A program made the translations under genes and the position numbers. The notes beneath the pieces are model-generated. The model was given only the letters and a program-made list of their open reading frames with translations, was not told the DNA's origin and did not search any database. 64,000 nucleotides of DNA, from NCBI GenBank assembly GCA_020161775.1, contig JAIUOW010000017.1, positions 1 to 64,000 on the forward strand, written 5' to 3'. This DNA is from Pseudomonadota bacterium (GTDB lineage Bacteria > Pseudomonadota > Gammaproteobacteria > Burkholderiales > Burkholderiaceae_C). Of this stretch, positions 1 through 10,624 are shown in pieces; positions within the stretch are counted from its first letter, which is position 1; the number at the start of each line of letters is the position of its first letter.

Positions 1-92
1 AAGACCTGTACGACCCGGGCCAGCGCCGTGTCAGTACCGGCTCTCATGTCCAGGGGGTCTATGGCCAGCCATACCGCGTCGATGCGGATCAC
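1..92 (-). CDS. tnpB: IS66 family accessory protein TnpB, N-terminal fragment cut by window edge
   Basis: Reading the minus strand from a GTG at 92 gives a protein beginning VIRIDAVWLAIDPLDMRAGT, the characteristic N-terminus of IS66 TnpB (the IS66 Orf2-like family). TnpB is required for transposition of IS66 elements, although its biochemical role is not settled. The GTG start overlaps the tnpA TGA stop (GTGA), indicating translational coupling. Only about 30 codons lie in the window. The frame is open to the window edge and shows no damage. Confidence 0.8.
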   Translation of the reverse strand, partial: MIRIDAVWLAIDPLDMRAGTDTALARVVQV

Positions 93-487
93 CGCAGCAG
101 CTCGCGCATCCAGGCAGCGCATTCGCCCGCTTGTGCTACGGGCCAAGCCACGTTCACGACCGTGGCGCCTCGGCGCAGTTCGATGCGGATGTCTTGCGCG
201 GGTTGGGCTGGCGCATCTGCCTGTGGTGCCATCGGGGCATTGACTGGTGCCATGCTCAGCGCCACAAAGCCCGGCTGTGCCGGCGCCACGCCTGCGCGTT
301 CGCGCAGCCAGCGGTGAACGATGTTGGCGTTGATGCCGTGGGACAGCGCCACGCCTGCTATCGAGGCGCCGGGCAGCCGGGCTTGGGCCACGACTTGGTT
401 CTTCAGTTCAGGGCTGTACAGGCGTCTCTTGGGTGCGGGTGCAAGCTCTTCGCTCGCCATGGTGTGCATCATCTTCATCGCGCACAC
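89..487 (-). CDS. tnpA: IS66 family insertion sequence protein TnpA
   Basis: The 132-residue protein has the layout of IS66 TnpA: an N-terminal helix-turn-helix (RRLYSPELKNQVV followed by GVALSHGINANIVHRWLRE) that resembles transposase_8/IS3 OrfA-type DNA-binding domains, then a variable Ala/Pro-rich linker and a basic C-terminal part. It probably recognises the element ends. The open frame starts at a GTG (487), but an ATG nine bases further in (478) is at least as likely. The gene overlaps tnpB by four bases. The frame is intact, so the element may still be complete outside the window. Confidence 0.82.
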   Translation of the reverse strand: MCAMKMMHTMASEELAPAPKRRLYSPELKNQVVAQARLPGASIAGVALSHGINANIVHRWLRERAGVAPAQPGFVALSMAPVNAPMAPQADAPAQPAQDIRIELRRGATVVNVAWPVAQAGECAAWMRELLR

Positions 488-581
488 GATGCACGAGGGG
501 TGCGGCTATCTCAAGATGGGTTGGCCGGACGCTTACCTTCAGCGCAACTCTTTTAGAGACTTTCAAAGTCATCAAGACCGA

Positions 582-620
582 CAAAAGAAAAAGCCGTTGC
601 AAGTAACTTGCAACGGCTTT
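582..620 (-). terminator. Intrinsic terminator after the tRNA cluster
   Basis: A near-perfect hairpin (arms AAAGCCGTTGCAAG and CTTGCAACGGCTTT with a three-base loop) lies just downstream of tRNA-Asp on the minus strand and is followed there by a T-rich run, TTTTTCTTTTG. This fits rho-independent termination of the Ala-Glu-Asp tRNA transcript. Confidence 0.85.
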
Positions 621-627
621 CGATTTT

Positions 628-704
628 TGGCGGAGTGGACGGGACTCGAACCCGCGACCCCCGGCGTGACAGGCCGGTATTCTAACCAACTGAACTACCA
701 CTCC
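628..704 (-). tRNA. tRNA-Asp (GUC)
   Basis: The minus strand folds as a 77-nt cloverleaf starting GGAGTGGTAG and ending with an encoded CCA. The anticodon loop CTGTCAC reads GUC, and the T-arm GGTTCGAGTCC is canonical. It is the last of three tRNA genes and is followed by a strong terminator at 582-620. Confidence 0.96.
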
Positions 705-773
705 TGGTAGGCAACATTCGCTCCTTGCGGAGCCAAGCCTTGCCAGCTTGTGCCTTGTTAACCGAGGTTAATT

Positions 774-849
774 TGGCGACCCTACGGGGATTCGAACCCC
801 GGTACTTACCGTGAAAGGGTAATGTCCTAGGCCTCTAGACGATAGGGTC
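774..849 (-). tRNA. tRNA-Glu (UUC)
   Basis: This is a 76-nt minus-strand cloverleaf beginning GACCCTATCGTCTAGAGG and ending with an encoded CCA. The anticodon loop contains TTC and the T-arm GGTTCGAATCC is standard. It lies downstream of gltX, the gene for the enzyme that charges it. Confidence 0.96.
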
Positions 850-868
850 AAAACCTTGAACTGTTCGG

Positions 869-944
<76 letters not shown>

Positions 945-1009
945 AAATTGACGTTGCTGCTTTTCAGTAGCCCCGTTAATTACCGAGCCTTGAATTATAG
1001 CCTTATTTT

Positions 1010-2395
1010 TCAGGCTGTCTTCAACCGGTTCAACACTGTTTCGCGAGAAGACAGCGCCAACACCGCATCCAGCGACGGGGTTTGTGCCGTGCCCATGACC
1101 AGCACGCGCACGGGCATGGCCAGCTGCGGCATTTTCAGACCATGGGCAGCCAGCACTTCCTTCAGCGCGGCGGCGATCGCGGCCTTGTCCCAGGCGACCG
1201 TGGCCAGTTTTTCGGCCAGGGTGGCAATGGCTGGCTTGACGGCGTCTGTCACGTGCTGGGCCTTTTCTTCTTCGCTGGGCATCACGTCGGCGTAGAAGGC
1301 CTTGGCCCATTTCGCCAGCGCCACCGTGGTGTCGCAGCGGTCCTTGAACAGGCCGCAGATGGCGGTAAGGCGCCCGTCGGCGGTGATGCCCTGCTTTTGC
1401 AGCTGGGCGGCCACCAGCGGCGCCAGCGCATCGTCGGCCATCGCCTTCAGGTGCTGAGCGTTCACCCAGCGCAGTTTGGCTTCATCAAACTGCGCGGCGC
1501 TGCGGCCCAGGTGGTCCAGGTTGAACCATTCCAGGAACTGCGCGCGGCTGAAGATTTCGTCGTCGCCGTGGCTCCAGCCCAAGCGCGCCAGGTAATTGAC
1601 CATGGCGTCGGGCAGAAAGCCTTCGTCACGGTATTGCGTGACGGGCTTGGCGCCGTTGCGCTTGCTCATCTTTTCGCCCTGCTCGTTCAGCACGGTGGGC
1701 AGGTGGGCGTACACCGGGGGCTCCTTGCCCAGCGCCTTGAAGATGTTGATCTGGCGCGGCGTGTTGTTCACATGGTCGTCACCGCGGATCACATGCGTGA
1801 TGGCCATGTCGATGTCGTCCACCACCACGCAGAAGTTGTACGTGGGGGTTCCGTCGGGCCGGGCGATCACCAGGTCGTCCAGTTCGTCGTTGCTGATCTC
1901 GATGCGGCCCTTGACCTTGTCGTCCCAGGCCACCACGCCACCCTGCGGGTTCATGAAGCGCAGCACGGGCTGCACGCCGGCCGGCACGGGTGGCAACGTT
2001 TTGCCGGGCGCGGGGCGCCAGGTGCCGTCGTAGCGCGGCTTTTCCTTGGCCTCCATCTGCTTTTCACGCAGGGCGTCCAGCTCGGCCACGCTCATGTAGC
2101 AGGGGTAGACGTGGCCCGCGGCCTGCAGCTGCGCCAGCACCTGCTTGTAGCGGTCCATGCGCTGCATCTGGTAGAACGGGCCTTCGTCGTGGTCCAGCCC
2201 CAGCCAGGCCATTCCTTCCAGGATGACGTCCACCGCCGCCTGCGAGTTGCGCTCCAGGTCGGTGTCTTCGATGCGCAGGATGAAATCGCCGCCGGTGGCA
2301 CGCGCGAACGCCCACGGGTACAGCGCCGAGCGGATGTTGCCCAGGTGGATGAAGCCCGTGGGTGACGGGGCAAAGCGGGTTCGGGTCTTGCTCAT
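1010..2395 (-). CDS. gltX: Glutamyl-tRNA synthetase
   Basis: The 461-residue class I aminoacyl-tRNA synthetase attaches glutamate to tRNA-Glu in the cytoplasm. The HIGH-type signature lies in [12 protein letters not shown] (residues 9-20) and the KMSKS-type loop is KMSKR at 242-246. The length matches bacterial GluRS (about 460-490). The start was chosen at the ATG before [13 protein letters not shown], which overlaps the metZ stop as ATGA, so the two genes are probably co-translated. The tRNA-Glu gene follows shortly downstream on the same strand. A longer upstream reading into metZ has no family support. Confidence 0.97.
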   Translation of the reverse strand: MSKTRTRFAPSPTGFIHLGNIRSALYPWAFARATGGDFILRIEDTDLERNSQAAVDVILEGMAWLGLDHDEGPFYQMQRMDRYKQVLAQLQAAGHVYPCYMSVAELDALREKQMEAKEKPRYDGTWRPAPGKTLPPVPAGVQPVLRFMNPQGGVVAWDDKVKGRIEISNDELDDLVIARPDGTPTYNFCVVVDDIDMAITHVIRGDDHVNNTPRQINIFKALGKEPPVYAHLPTVLNEQGEKMSKRNGAKPVTQYRDEGFLPDAMVNYLARLGWSHGDDEIFSRAQFLEWFNLDHLGRSAAQFDEAKLRWVNAQHLKAMADDALAPLVAAQLQKQGITADGRLTAICGLFKDRCDTTVALAKWAKAFYADVMPSEEEKAQHVTDAVKPAIATLAEKLATVAWDKAAIAAALKEVLAAHGLKMPQLAMPVRVLVMGTAQTPSLDAVLALSSRETVLNRLKTA

Positions 2396-3615
2396 TGAAT
2401 GCTGTTCAGGGTGTCCAGGCCGCGCAGCAGGTCGGCCTTCATGTCGTCCAGGTGTTCCAGGCCCACGGCCAGGCGGATCAGCCCCTGGCCAATGCCTGCG
2501 GCCTGGCGTTGCGCCTCGGACAGCTTGCCGTGCGAGGTGCTGGCCGGGTGGGCCAGCAGGGTTTTGGTGTCGCCCAGGTTGGTGCACAGCGACAGCACCT
2601 GCAATGAGTCGAGCACATGGAATGCCCGTGCGCGCGCCTGCGCGGCGTCCGCCGCTTTCACGTCAAACGACAGCACGGCGCCGCCCACGCCCGACATCTG
2701 GCGCATGGCCAGCGCGTACTGCGGGTGGCTGGGCAGGCCGGGGTAGAACACGCGCGACACGGCCGGGTGTTGTTCAAGCCACCGCGCGATGTCCAGCGCG
2801 GCGGCGCTCTGCGCCTTCAGGCGGATGTTCAGTGTCTCAAGCCCCTTGAGCACCACCCAGGCATTGAAGGGTGACAGCACCATGCCGGCGTTCTTCTGCA
2901 CGGGCAGGAACTTGTCGCGCACCATGGCTTCAGGTGCGCACAGCGCGCCAGCCATCACGCGGCCCTGGCCGTCCAGGAATTTGGTGCCCGAATGCATGAC
3001 GATGTCGGCGCCCAGCGTGACCGGGCGCTGCAGCGCGGGCGTGGCAAAGCAGTTGTCCACGCACAGCAGGGCCCCCGCCTTGTGCGCGATGTCGGCCAGC
3101 GCGGCGATGTCGCAGACTTCGGTCAGCGGGTTGGTCGGTGTTTCGGCAAACAGCAGTTTGGTTGTGGGGCGCACGGCGGCGCGCCAGGCGTCCACGTCGG
3201 TCTGCGACACGCTGGTGGATTCCACGCCGAAGCGCGCAAATTCCGAGCCGATCAGCTTCATGGTCGAGCCGAACATCGACTGCGAGTAGATCACGTGGTC
3301 GCCCGCGCGCAGCAGGCTGAAGCACATGAGCATCACGGCCGCCATGCCGGAGGCCGTGGCCATGGCGGCTTCGGTGCCTTCCATGGCGGCCAGGCGCTGC
3401 TCGAAGCTGGTGACGGTGGGGTTGCCGGTGCGGCCGTAGGTGTAGCCGTCTTCTTCACCGGCAAACCGGCGGGCGGAGGCCTGCGCCGTGGGCTGCACAT
3501 AGCCGCTGGTCAGGTACAGCGCCTCGGAGTTTTCGCCGTACTGGCTGCGGTCCACGGCGGTGCGCACAGCCAGCGTGTCCGGGTGCAGCCCGGCGGGGAG
3601 TTGTCTGTCAGTCAT
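2392..3615 (-). CDS. metZ: O-succinylhomoserine sulfhydrylase
   Basis: This 407-residue PLP enzyme of the Cys/Met metabolism family makes homocysteine directly from O-succinylhomoserine and sulfide, a step in methionine synthesis. The [10 protein letters not shown] block (58-67) and the PLP-binding lysine in [12 protein letters not shown] (Lys212) are both present. The [11 protein letters not shown] form is typical of MetZ rather than of cystathionine gamma-synthase. It lies 17 bases after purF and overlaps gltX by four bases, the purF-metZ arrangement common in beta- and gammaproteobacteria. Another member of the MetB/MetC/MetZ family is possible but less likely. Confidence 0.95.
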   Translation of the reverse strand: MTDRQLPAGLHPDTLAVRTAVDRSQYGENSEALYLTSGYVQPTAQASARRFAGEEDGYTYGRTGNPTVTSFEQRLAAMEGTEAAMATASGMAAVMLMCFSLLRAGDHVIYSQSMFGSTMKLIGSEFARFGVESTSVSQTDVDAWRAAVRPTTKLLFAETPTNPLTEVCDIAALADIAHKAGALLCVDNCFATPALQRPVTLGADIVMHSGTKFLDGQGRVMAGALCAPEAMVRDKFLPVQKNAGMVLSPFNAWVVLKGLETLNIRLKAQSAAALDIARWLEQHPAVSRVFYPGLPSHPQYALAMRQMSGVGGAVLSFDVKAADAAQARARAFHVLDSLQVLSLCTNLGDTKTLLAHPASTSHGKLSEAQRQAAGIGQGLIRLAVGLEHLDDMKADLLRGLDTLNSIQ

Positions 3616-3632
3616 TGATTGGGGGTCCTGGT

Positions 3633-5138
<1,506 letters not shown>

Positions 5139-5146
5139 GGCTTTCC

Positions 5147-5635
5147 TTAGCCGGGCAGGTATTGCCCGAATTCTTCCGGCAGCACGGGCTTCATGCCCTT
5201 GAGGGCCACGGTCAACACACCGGCGCCCGCCGATTCCTGCCACCACACGCCGCCCTTCAGGGGCGTCATGTTCACAACCACCGCCGCGGCCAGCAGCAGC
5301 ACCACGCCGCGCGCCAGGCCAAACGCCGCGCCCAGCGTGCGGTCCACGGGCCGCAGGCCGATTGCTTCCACCAGCTTCTTCAAAGCCCAGGCGATCAGGC
5401 CGCCCGCAAACGCCGCCGCCACCAGCACCACCACGAAGCCGGCCGCATAGCGCACCGGCTCGGAGGCCGAGCCCAGCGGCAGCCGGGCCGCGGCATCGGG
5501 CGCCAGCCACTGCGCCAGCACGAAGGCCGCGATCCAGCTCATGACCGACAACACCTCATACACCAGGCCGCGCCAGGCACCCAGCGCCAACGAAGCCACC
5601 AGTACCGCCACAAAAACCCAGTCCAGTACGGCCAC
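5147..5635 (-). CDS. cvpA: CvpA family inner-membrane protein
   Basis: The 162-residue hydrophobic protein has four predicted membrane segments, beginning with [18 protein letters not shown]. CvpA proteins were named for a role in colicin V export in E. coli; their general function is unclear and may concern envelope or purine-linked physiology. The start is a GTG immediately before AVLDWVF, which gives the usual family length and N-terminus. The extra upstream reading is basic and lacks similarity. It is followed eight bases later by purF, the classical cvpA-purF linkage, and preceded by a SPOR-domain gene. Confidence 0.92.
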   Translation of the reverse strand: MAVLDWVFVAVLVASLALGAWRGLVYEVLSVMSWIAAFVLAQWLAPDAAARLPLGSASEPVRYAAGFVVVLVAAAFAGGLIAWALKKLVEAIGLRPVDRTLGAAFGLARGVVLLLAAAVVVNMTPLKGGVWWQESAGAGVLTVALKGMKPVLPEEFGQYLPG

Positions 5636-5642
5636 GCCCTGC

Positions 5643-6434
5643 CTACAAGGTGAGGATGGCCGCGGGCAAATCCAGCCCCTTGATCTTTTCAGCCGCGCGG
5701 TCGGCCTCGGCCTTGCTCGCAAACGGCCCTACGCGCACGCGGATGCGCTTGCCTTCCTTGGTCTCGGCCACGTGGGTGTAGGTCTTCAGGCCCGCGCGTT
5801 CCACCTTCAGCCGGGTTTCGCGCGCCTTGTCGGCATCGGCGAAGGCGCCGACCTGCACCACATAGCGCTCGCCGTTGGCCGCGCCGGTTGCGGTGGCGGC
5901 GGGCGCGGCCTTGCCTTCCAGCAGGGCCTTGGCGCGGGCGCCGTCATCGGGCTTGGGGGTCGGCTTGGGCGCCGAAGCCGCCGGCTTGGGCGCCGAAGCC
6001 GCCGGCTTGGGCGCGGGCTTGGCCGGCACGATTTCTTCCTTGGGGCCCAAGCCCTCGGCCTGCGCAACCTTGGGCGGCGGGGCTGAAGGCGCCGGGGCCG
6101 TGACCGGCCCGGACACCACGGGCGCGGCCGGCGCGGGCTGGGCCGGCGCGGGGGCGGCCGGCGCGGACTGGGTCGGCGCTGAGGGCACCGGGGCCGCCGG
6201 TGCAGCCGCCAGCGGCTTGGCCTTGGTGCGGTCAGGAATGTCGATGGGGATGTCCACCTGCACCGGCCGGGGCTGGGTGTCAAACAGCAGCGGGAAGCCC
6301 ACCACGCCGATCAGCACCAGCACCGCGGCGCCGATCAGGCGGTGCCGGGCGCGCCGGCGCATCACCTCCACGCTTTCGGCCGGGGCCGCCGCCGCAGTGT
6401 CTTCACCCGCCTTGCGAAATTTGAAAAAGGCCAT
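5643..6434 (-). CDS. SPOR domain protein, DedD-like
   Basis: The 263-residue protein has a cytoplasmic N-terminus, a single membrane anchor (RLIGAAVLVLIGVVGFPLLF, about residues 33-52), a long Ala/Pro/Lys-rich periplasmic linker with a repeated PKPAASA unit, and a C-terminal SPOR domain (from RYVVQVGAFAD to the end). SPOR domains bind denuded peptidoglycan at division septa, and DedD is a nonessential division protein. The position between folC and cvpA is conserved for DedD, which supports the assignment. The linker is low-complexity and will align poorly. Confidence 0.9.
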   Translation of the reverse strand: MAFFKFRKAGEDTAAAAPAESVEVMRRRARHRLIGAAVLVLIGVVGFPLLFDTQPRPVQVDIPIDIPDRTKAKPLAAAPAAPVPSAPTQSAPAAPAPAQPAPAAPVVSGPVTAPAPSAPPPKVAQAEGLGPKEEIVPAKPAPKPAASAPKPAASAPKPTPKPDDGARAKALLEGKAAPAATATGAANGERYVVQVGAFADADKARETRLKVERAGLKTYTHVAETKEGKRIRVRVGPFASKAEADRAAEKIKGLDLPAAILTL

Positions 6435-6470
6435 GTAGAGGGGTGCCTTGTGTGGGCGATGCTTGGGGTC

Positions 6471-7772
6471 TCAGTCCGCCAGGTGCGTGGCCTGAAGCCG
6501 GGGGATCCCGTCCTTCAGAACGCCGCCTACGGTGTAGAACGATCCAAAGACGACGATTCTATCAGCGGGGTCTGCCGCGGCGACCGCCGCGCGCAGCGCC
6601 TGAAGGGGGTCGGCCCAGGTGCTGGCCTGCACGTCCTTGCGCTTTTCCTGGGCCTGCCATTTCGCCAGCAGGCCGGCGGCGGTTTCGGCGCGGGCCGTGG
6701 GCAGGTCGGTGAAGTACCAGCGGTCCACCATGGGCCCCACCTTGCCCAGCATCGGGGCCAGGTCCTTGTCGGCCATGGCGCCGAACACCGCATGGGTGCA
6801 GGGGTAGAAGCCCATGGCATCCAGGTTGGCGGCCAGCGCCGCCACCGAATGGGGGTTGTGTGCCACGTCCAGCACCAGCGTGGGCTGCCCCGGCACGATC
6901 TGGAAGCGCCCGGGCAGCTCCACCATGGCCAGGCCATTGCGCACGGCCTGCGCCGTCACCGGGATGCGCCCGCGCAATGACTCCAGCGCGGCCAGCACGC
7001 CCGACGCATTCATCAGCTGGTTGGCACCGCGCAGCGCCGGGTAGGCCAGCCCCGCGTAGCGCCGTCCGCGCCCGGCCCAGCCCCATTGCTGCTTGTCGCC
7101 TGAAAAATTGAAGTCGTGGCCCAGCCGCCAGAGGTCGGCGCCGATCTCGGTGGCGCGGTCGATCACGCTTTGCGGCGGCATCGGGTCGCTCACGATGGCC
7201 GGTCGGCCGGTGCGCAGGATGCCGGCCTTTTCATAGCCGATGCTTTCGCGGTCCGGCCCCAGGAAGTCCATGTGGTCCAGGTCCACGCTGGTGATCACCG
7301 CGCAGTCGGCGTCGATGATGTTCACCGCGTCCAGCCGCCCGCCCAGGCCCACTTCCAGGATGGCCACGTCGGGCTGCGCCGCCGCCATGCAGCGCAGGAT
7401 GGCCAGCGTGGTGAATTCAAAGTAGGTCAGCGACACATCGCCGCGCGCGGCCTCCACCGCCTCGAAATGCGGCACCAGGTCCGCCGCCCGGGCGATCTCG
7501 CCATGCAGGCGGCAGCGCTCCTCGAAGTGCACCAGGTGCGGCGACGTGTACACCGCCGTGCGCCAGCCCGCCTGCAGGCAGATGGCCTCCAGCATGGCGC
7601 AGGTGGAGCCCTTGCCGTTGGTGCCCGCCACGGTGATCACCGGGCAGCCAAACGCCAGCCCCATGCGCTGGGCCACCGCACGCACGCGGTCCAGGCCCAG
7701 CTCGATGTTTTTCGGGTGCAGGCGCTCGCAGTGCGCGAGCCATTCGTCCAGGGTGTGCGGGGGTGTTTGCAT
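6471..7772 (-). CDS. folC: Bifunctional folylpolyglutamate/dihydrofolate synthase
   Basis: This 433-residue Mur-ligase-family enzyme adds glutamate to dihydropteroate and folates. The ATP-binding loop GTNGKGST (50-57) and the sequence EVGLGGRLDAVN are diagnostic of FolC. The ATG before QTPPHTLDEW was taken as start; an ATG seven codons upstream is possible. It heads the minus-strand run folC-SPOR-cvpA-purF-metZ-gltX and is divergent from the ArsC-like gene, with only 46 bases between the start codons, so the two promoters must share this gap. Confidence 0.95.
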   Translation of the reverse strand: MQTPPHTLDEWLAHCERLHPKNIELGLDRVRAVAQRMGLAFGCPVITVAGTNGKGSTCAMLEAICLQAGWRTAVYTSPHLVHFEERCRLHGEIARAADLVPHFEAVEAARGDVSLTYFEFTTLAILRCMAAAQPDVAILEVGLGGRLDAVNIIDADCAVITSVDLDHMDFLGPDRESIGYEKAGILRTGRPAIVSDPMPPQSVIDRATEIGADLWRLGHDFNFSGDKQQWGWAGRGRRYAGLAYPALRGANQLMNASGVLAALESLRGRIPVTAQAVRNGLAMVELPGRFQIVPGQPTLVLDVAHNPHSVAALAANLDAMGFYPCTHAVFGAMADKDLAPMLGKVGPMVDRWYFTDLPTARAETAAGLLAKWQAQEKRKDVQASTWADPLQALRAAVAAADPADRIVVFGSFYTVGGVLKDGIPRLQATHLAD

Positions 7773-7818
7773 AGCCGCCGGATTGTCGCCCACCGCCCGG
7801 CGGTGCGATCATCGGGCC

Positions 7819-8175
7819 ATGAGTACCCCCACCATCACCCTCTACGGCATTCCCAACTGCGACACCGTCAAGAAGGCCCGCGCCTGGCTCACGGCGCAAG
7901 GCATCGGGCACGCGTTCCACGACTTCAAGAAACAGGGCGTGCCCACCGACCGGCTGGATGCCTGGCTGCACAGCAATGGCTGGGAAACGCTGGTCAACCG
8001 CAAGGGCAAGACCTGGCGCAAGCTGGACGCCACGGCGCAAGCCAGCGTAACAGACGCCGCCAGCGCCCGCGCGCTGATGCTGGCCCAACCCAGCGTCATC
8101 AAGCGTCCGGTGGTGGACTGGGGCCGCCAGACCACCGTGGGTTTTGATCCGGACGCATGGCAGGCGCTGCGATAA
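7819..8175 (+). CDS. ArsC/Spx-family thioredoxin-fold protein, YffB-like
   Basis: The 118-residue protein has the thioredoxin-like ArsC fold with GIPNCDTVKKARAWL near the N-terminus. The single cysteine (Cys14) occupies the position of the catalytic cysteine, and a second nearby Cys is absent, as in YffB and Spx. The late RPVVDWG motif matches the RP-x-V block of the family. YffB-type proteins are thought to act as glutathione-dependent reductases, but the substrate is unknown and arsenate reduction is not implied. The frame is open well upstream, but the ATG at 7819 gives the family length. Confidence 0.88.
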   Translation: MSTPTITLYGIPNCDTVKKARAWLTAQGIGHAFHDFKKQGVPTDRLDAWLHSNGWETLVNRKGKTWRKLDATAQASVTDAASARALMLAQPSVIKRPVVDWGRQTTVGFDPDAWQALR

Positions 8176-8264
8176 CTTTTACCCCTGCTTTACTGAACCT
8201 GCAGCGCCAAAACGGCTCCAACTGCCTAAAATTTCAGCATCCACTCGTGGAACAGAGGCCTCTT

Positions 8265-9047
8265 ATGAAAAAAGCAGTATTCAGCGCGCTGGCCCTTGCC
8301 GGCCTGGCCGCCGCCAGTGCAGGCTCGCTCGCACAAACCTTCCCCGCGCCCACCGCCCCCGTACCTGCAGCCCCCGTACCCGCAGGCCCTGAAATGGGCC
8401 GCGTCCTCTCCAGCACCCCGGTGATCCAGCAGGTGGCCGTGCCGCGCCAGGTCTGCACCAGCCAGCCCGTGGCCGTGCAGCAACCCAAGTCGGGCGCGGG
8501 TGCCGTCATGGGCGCGCTGGCCGGCGGGGCCATGGGCAATGCGATTGGCGACGGCGGCGGGCGTGCCGCCGCCACCATCCTGGGCCTGGTCGGCGGCGCC
8601 CTGCTGGGCGACCGCATTGAAGGTGGGCCCGCCGCGCAGGTGCAGAACGTGCAGCAATGCAGCACCCAGACCTTCTATGAAAACCGCACCGTCGCCTACA
8701 ACGTGATCTACGAATACGCGGGCCGGCAGTACAGCGTGCAGATGCCGCAGGACCCGGGCCCGTATGTGCGGCTGCAGATCACGCCGGTGGGCGGCGCCAC
8801 GTCGGCTGCGCCAGCAGACCTGTACCCGCAGGCGCCGGTGGTACAGGCACCGCTGCAACAGGGCCCCACGGTCATTGAAACCGGCGTGGTCACGGTGCCG
8901 TCCACGGTGGTGTATCCGGCGGCCTACCCCATGGCGGTGTACCCCACGCCGTACTACCGCCCGTACTACCCGCCGCTGGGCGTGTCCCTGAACCTGGGCT
9001 ATTCACGCGGCTACTACAGCGGCGGCCACCGTCACCACTGGCGCTGA
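8265..9047 (+). CDS. Exported glycine-zipper 2TM (17-kDa antigen-like) envelope protein
   Basis: The 260-residue protein starts with a signal peptide (MKKAVFSALALAGLAAASAG, cleavage expected near SLAQ). A glycine-zipper hairpin follows at about 78-125 (GAVMGALAGGAMGNAIGDGG and ILGLVGGALLGDRIEGG), the Rick_17kDa_Anti/2TM pattern of outer-membrane proteins. The C-terminus is rich in Tyr, Pro and Gly (YYRPYYPP, then HRHHWR). No lipobox is evident. The ATG at 8265 was preferred to an earlier one because it starts the signal peptide. The role is probably structural in the envelope; the exact function is unknown. Confidence 0.83.
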   Translation: MKKAVFSALALAGLAAASAGSLAQTFPAPTAPVPAAPVPAGPEMGRVLSSTPVIQQVAVPRQVCTSQPVAVQQPKSGAGAVMGALAGGAMGNAIGDGGGRAAATILGLVGGALLGDRIEGGPAAQVQNVQQCSTQTFYENRTVAYNVIYEYAGRQYSVQMPQDPGPYVRLQITPVGGATSAAPADLYPQAPVVQAPLQQGPTVIETGVVTVPSTVVYPAAYPMAVYPTPYYRPYYPPLGVSLNLGYSRGYYSGGHRHHWR

Positions 9048-9072
9048 GCGCACCAGGCCAGGGCGCGCGGGC

Positions 9073-9870
9073 TCAAGACCCGGTCTGCAGCAGAGCGCCC
9101 TTGAACAGCACCGGCCCGGTCGGCCCGCCCTCGCCCGGCACGCCGCCCTTGGGCTCCAGGCTGATGGCCAGCGCAGGCACCTCGCGCACCTGGCCTTCGG
9201 CGGCCGTCAGCCGCACCACCGGCTCGCTGCCCAGCACCCCCAGAGACTTCGGTCCGCCCGCGGGCGGCAAAGCCCACAGCTGCAGTGATTTGTCGGCCGC
9301 CTCCTGGTAGCCGCCCACGCGCTTGAGCACCAGGCGCTGGTTCTTCGGGTCAAACGTCACCACCATCGACGCGGCGGACTGGCCGTCGGCCAGCACGGCC
9401 ACGTACTGCACCTGGGGCGCGGCGCGCAGCTCGGCGGCAAGCTGGTCTTTTTGCTGCACCAGCTGGGCCAGCTGGCCGTCGCGGGTTTTCACCTCGCCAT
9501 TCAGGTTCACGCCCACCACCACGGCCGCCACGGAGGCCAGGCCGCCAGCCAGCGCGGCGCCGCGCCACAGGCCCACGGCGCGGCGCAGGCCGTCCAGCAG
9601 GCCCGCGCCAGCCACCGGCACGGCGGCGGCGCGCGGTTCGGCCCTGATCAGGTTTTCAATGCGCTTCCAGACATTGGGGCTGGGCACGTCGGCGGCCTGC
9701 AGCTCGGTCATGGCGGCAAACCGCTCCTGCCAGATCAGGGCGGCGGCGCGCACGGTGGCGCTCTGGCGGGCCAGGGTTTCAAAACGGCGGCGCGCGCCGC
9801 CGCGCAGCGTGCCCAGCGCATGGCTGGCGGCCAGCTGGTCCAGCAGGTTGGGGTTGTTGACGATGTTCAT
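9073..9870 (-). CDS. Anti-sigma factor, RskA family
   Basis: The 265-residue protein has an N-terminal cytoplasmic anti-sigma domain (from NLLDQLAASHALGTLRGGAR), one membrane segment near residues 100-120 (GAALAGGLASVAAVVVGVNL) and a C-terminal periplasmic domain with the ALPPAGGPKSLGVL pattern of RskA. It should sequester the ECF sigma factor encoded just upstream until an envelope signal releases it. The start ATG overlaps the sigma stop codon (ATGA), which is normal for such pairs and implies coupled translation. The signal sensed cannot be inferred. Confidence 0.92.
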   Translation of the reverse strand: MNIVNNPNLLDQLAASHALGTLRGGARRRFETLARQSATVRAAALIWQERFAAMTELQAADVPSPNVWKRIENLIRAEPRAAAVPVAGAGLLDGLRRAVGLWRGAALAGGLASVAAVVVGVNLNGEVKTRDGQLAQLVQQKDQLAAELRAAPQVQYVAVLADGQSAASMVVTFDPKNQRLVLKRVGGYQEAADKSLQLWALPPAGGPKSLGVLGSEPVVRLTAAEGQVREVPALAISLEPKGGVPGEGGPTGPVLFKGALLQTGS

Positions 9871-10481
9871 GCAAATCGCGCCATGCAGCCGCGCAGCTGT
9901 TCCAGCCCGCGGCGAATCCAGGTTTTCACGGTGCCCAGCGGCAGCTTGAGCTGCTCGGACAGCTCGCCGTGGCTCAGGTCGCGCAGGTAGGCCAGGCTGA
10001 CCACGTCGCGCTGCCTGGCCTCCAGCTTGCGCAGGCATTCGTGCAGCGCCCAGGCCTGCTCGCTGGCCTGGGTGGTGTCCATGGGGTTGGGGCTGTCGCC
10101 AGCCACGGTTTCAGTGATCACGTCGTCCAGCTCCAGCGCGGTGTCAGCGCGTTCGCTGGCACGCCGGCGCAAAAAGTCCAGCGCCCGGCTGCGCACGATC
10201 ACACCCATCCAGGCCAGGGGCGGGCTGATGTGGGCGCGGTAATCACCCGCGATGCGCCAGATGTTCAGGTAAGCCTCCTGCAGGGCGTCCTCGGCCCAGT
10301 CGCGGTTGCCCGCCACGCGCAGCGCCACGCCGTACAGCTTGGCGCTGGTCAGGTCGTACAGCTCGCGCAGGGCCGCCTCGCTGTCAGTGCGCCGCGCGCC
10401 CCCGTCCAGCGACTGGGCGGCGATGCGGTCGATCAGGGCAATCAGGTGAAGGTCTTGGGTGTCTGCGGCCATGGTGGGCAT
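9867..10481 (-). CDS. ECF-type RNA polymerase sigma factor
   Basis: The 204-residue protein has sigma region 2 (ALRELYDLTSAKLYGVALRV, then WAEDALQEAYLNIWR) and region 4 with a helix-turn-helix (RDVVSLAYLRDLSHGELSEQ followed by LPLGTVKTWIRRGLEQL). The composition resembles SigK/ECF19-type factors, which pair with RskA anti-sigmas, as here. The exact start is uncertain: MPTMAADTQ and MAADTQ are both plausible. It is transcribed divergently from ppnP, and the 143-base gap must hold both promoters. ECF factors usually activate their own promoter. Confidence 0.93.
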   Translation of the reverse strand: MPTMAADTQDLHLIALIDRIAAQSLDGGARRTDSEAALRELYDLTSAKLYGVALRVAGNRDWAEDALQEAYLNIWRIAGDYRAHISPPLAWMGVIVRSRALDFLRRRASERADTALELDDVITETVAGDSPNPMDTTQASEQAWALHECLRKLEARQRDVVSLAYLRDLSHGELSEQLKLPLGTVKTWIRRGLEQLRGCMARFA

Positions 10482-10624
10482 TGTCGGGCCTGCCTTGCTC
10501 TACGCAAGGAAATGCCCCCCGGATTCAGTGGGGGTGTGGCATGAAGCACCCGGACGCTAAAATCGCGGGCTCTCCCTCCTCCTGTCCCCGTTAACCTTCT
10601 TGCGCGCCGCCAGGCGTCCGAGCC

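Larger units (their letters stand above)
1..536 (-). mobile_element. IS66-family insertion sequence, partial (right end)
   Basis: The segment carries the start of tnpB and a complete tnpA on the minus strand, the usual gene order of IS66 elements. The outer end is marked by the sequence GTAAGCGTCCGGCC (minus strand, ending at 536), which resembles the GTAAGCG inverted-repeat tips of this family. The element continues beyond the left edge of the window, so the other inverted repeat, the rest of tnpB and any tnpC transposase cannot be seen. It sits just downstream of the tRNA-Asp terminator, a typical neutral landing place. Confidence 0.82.
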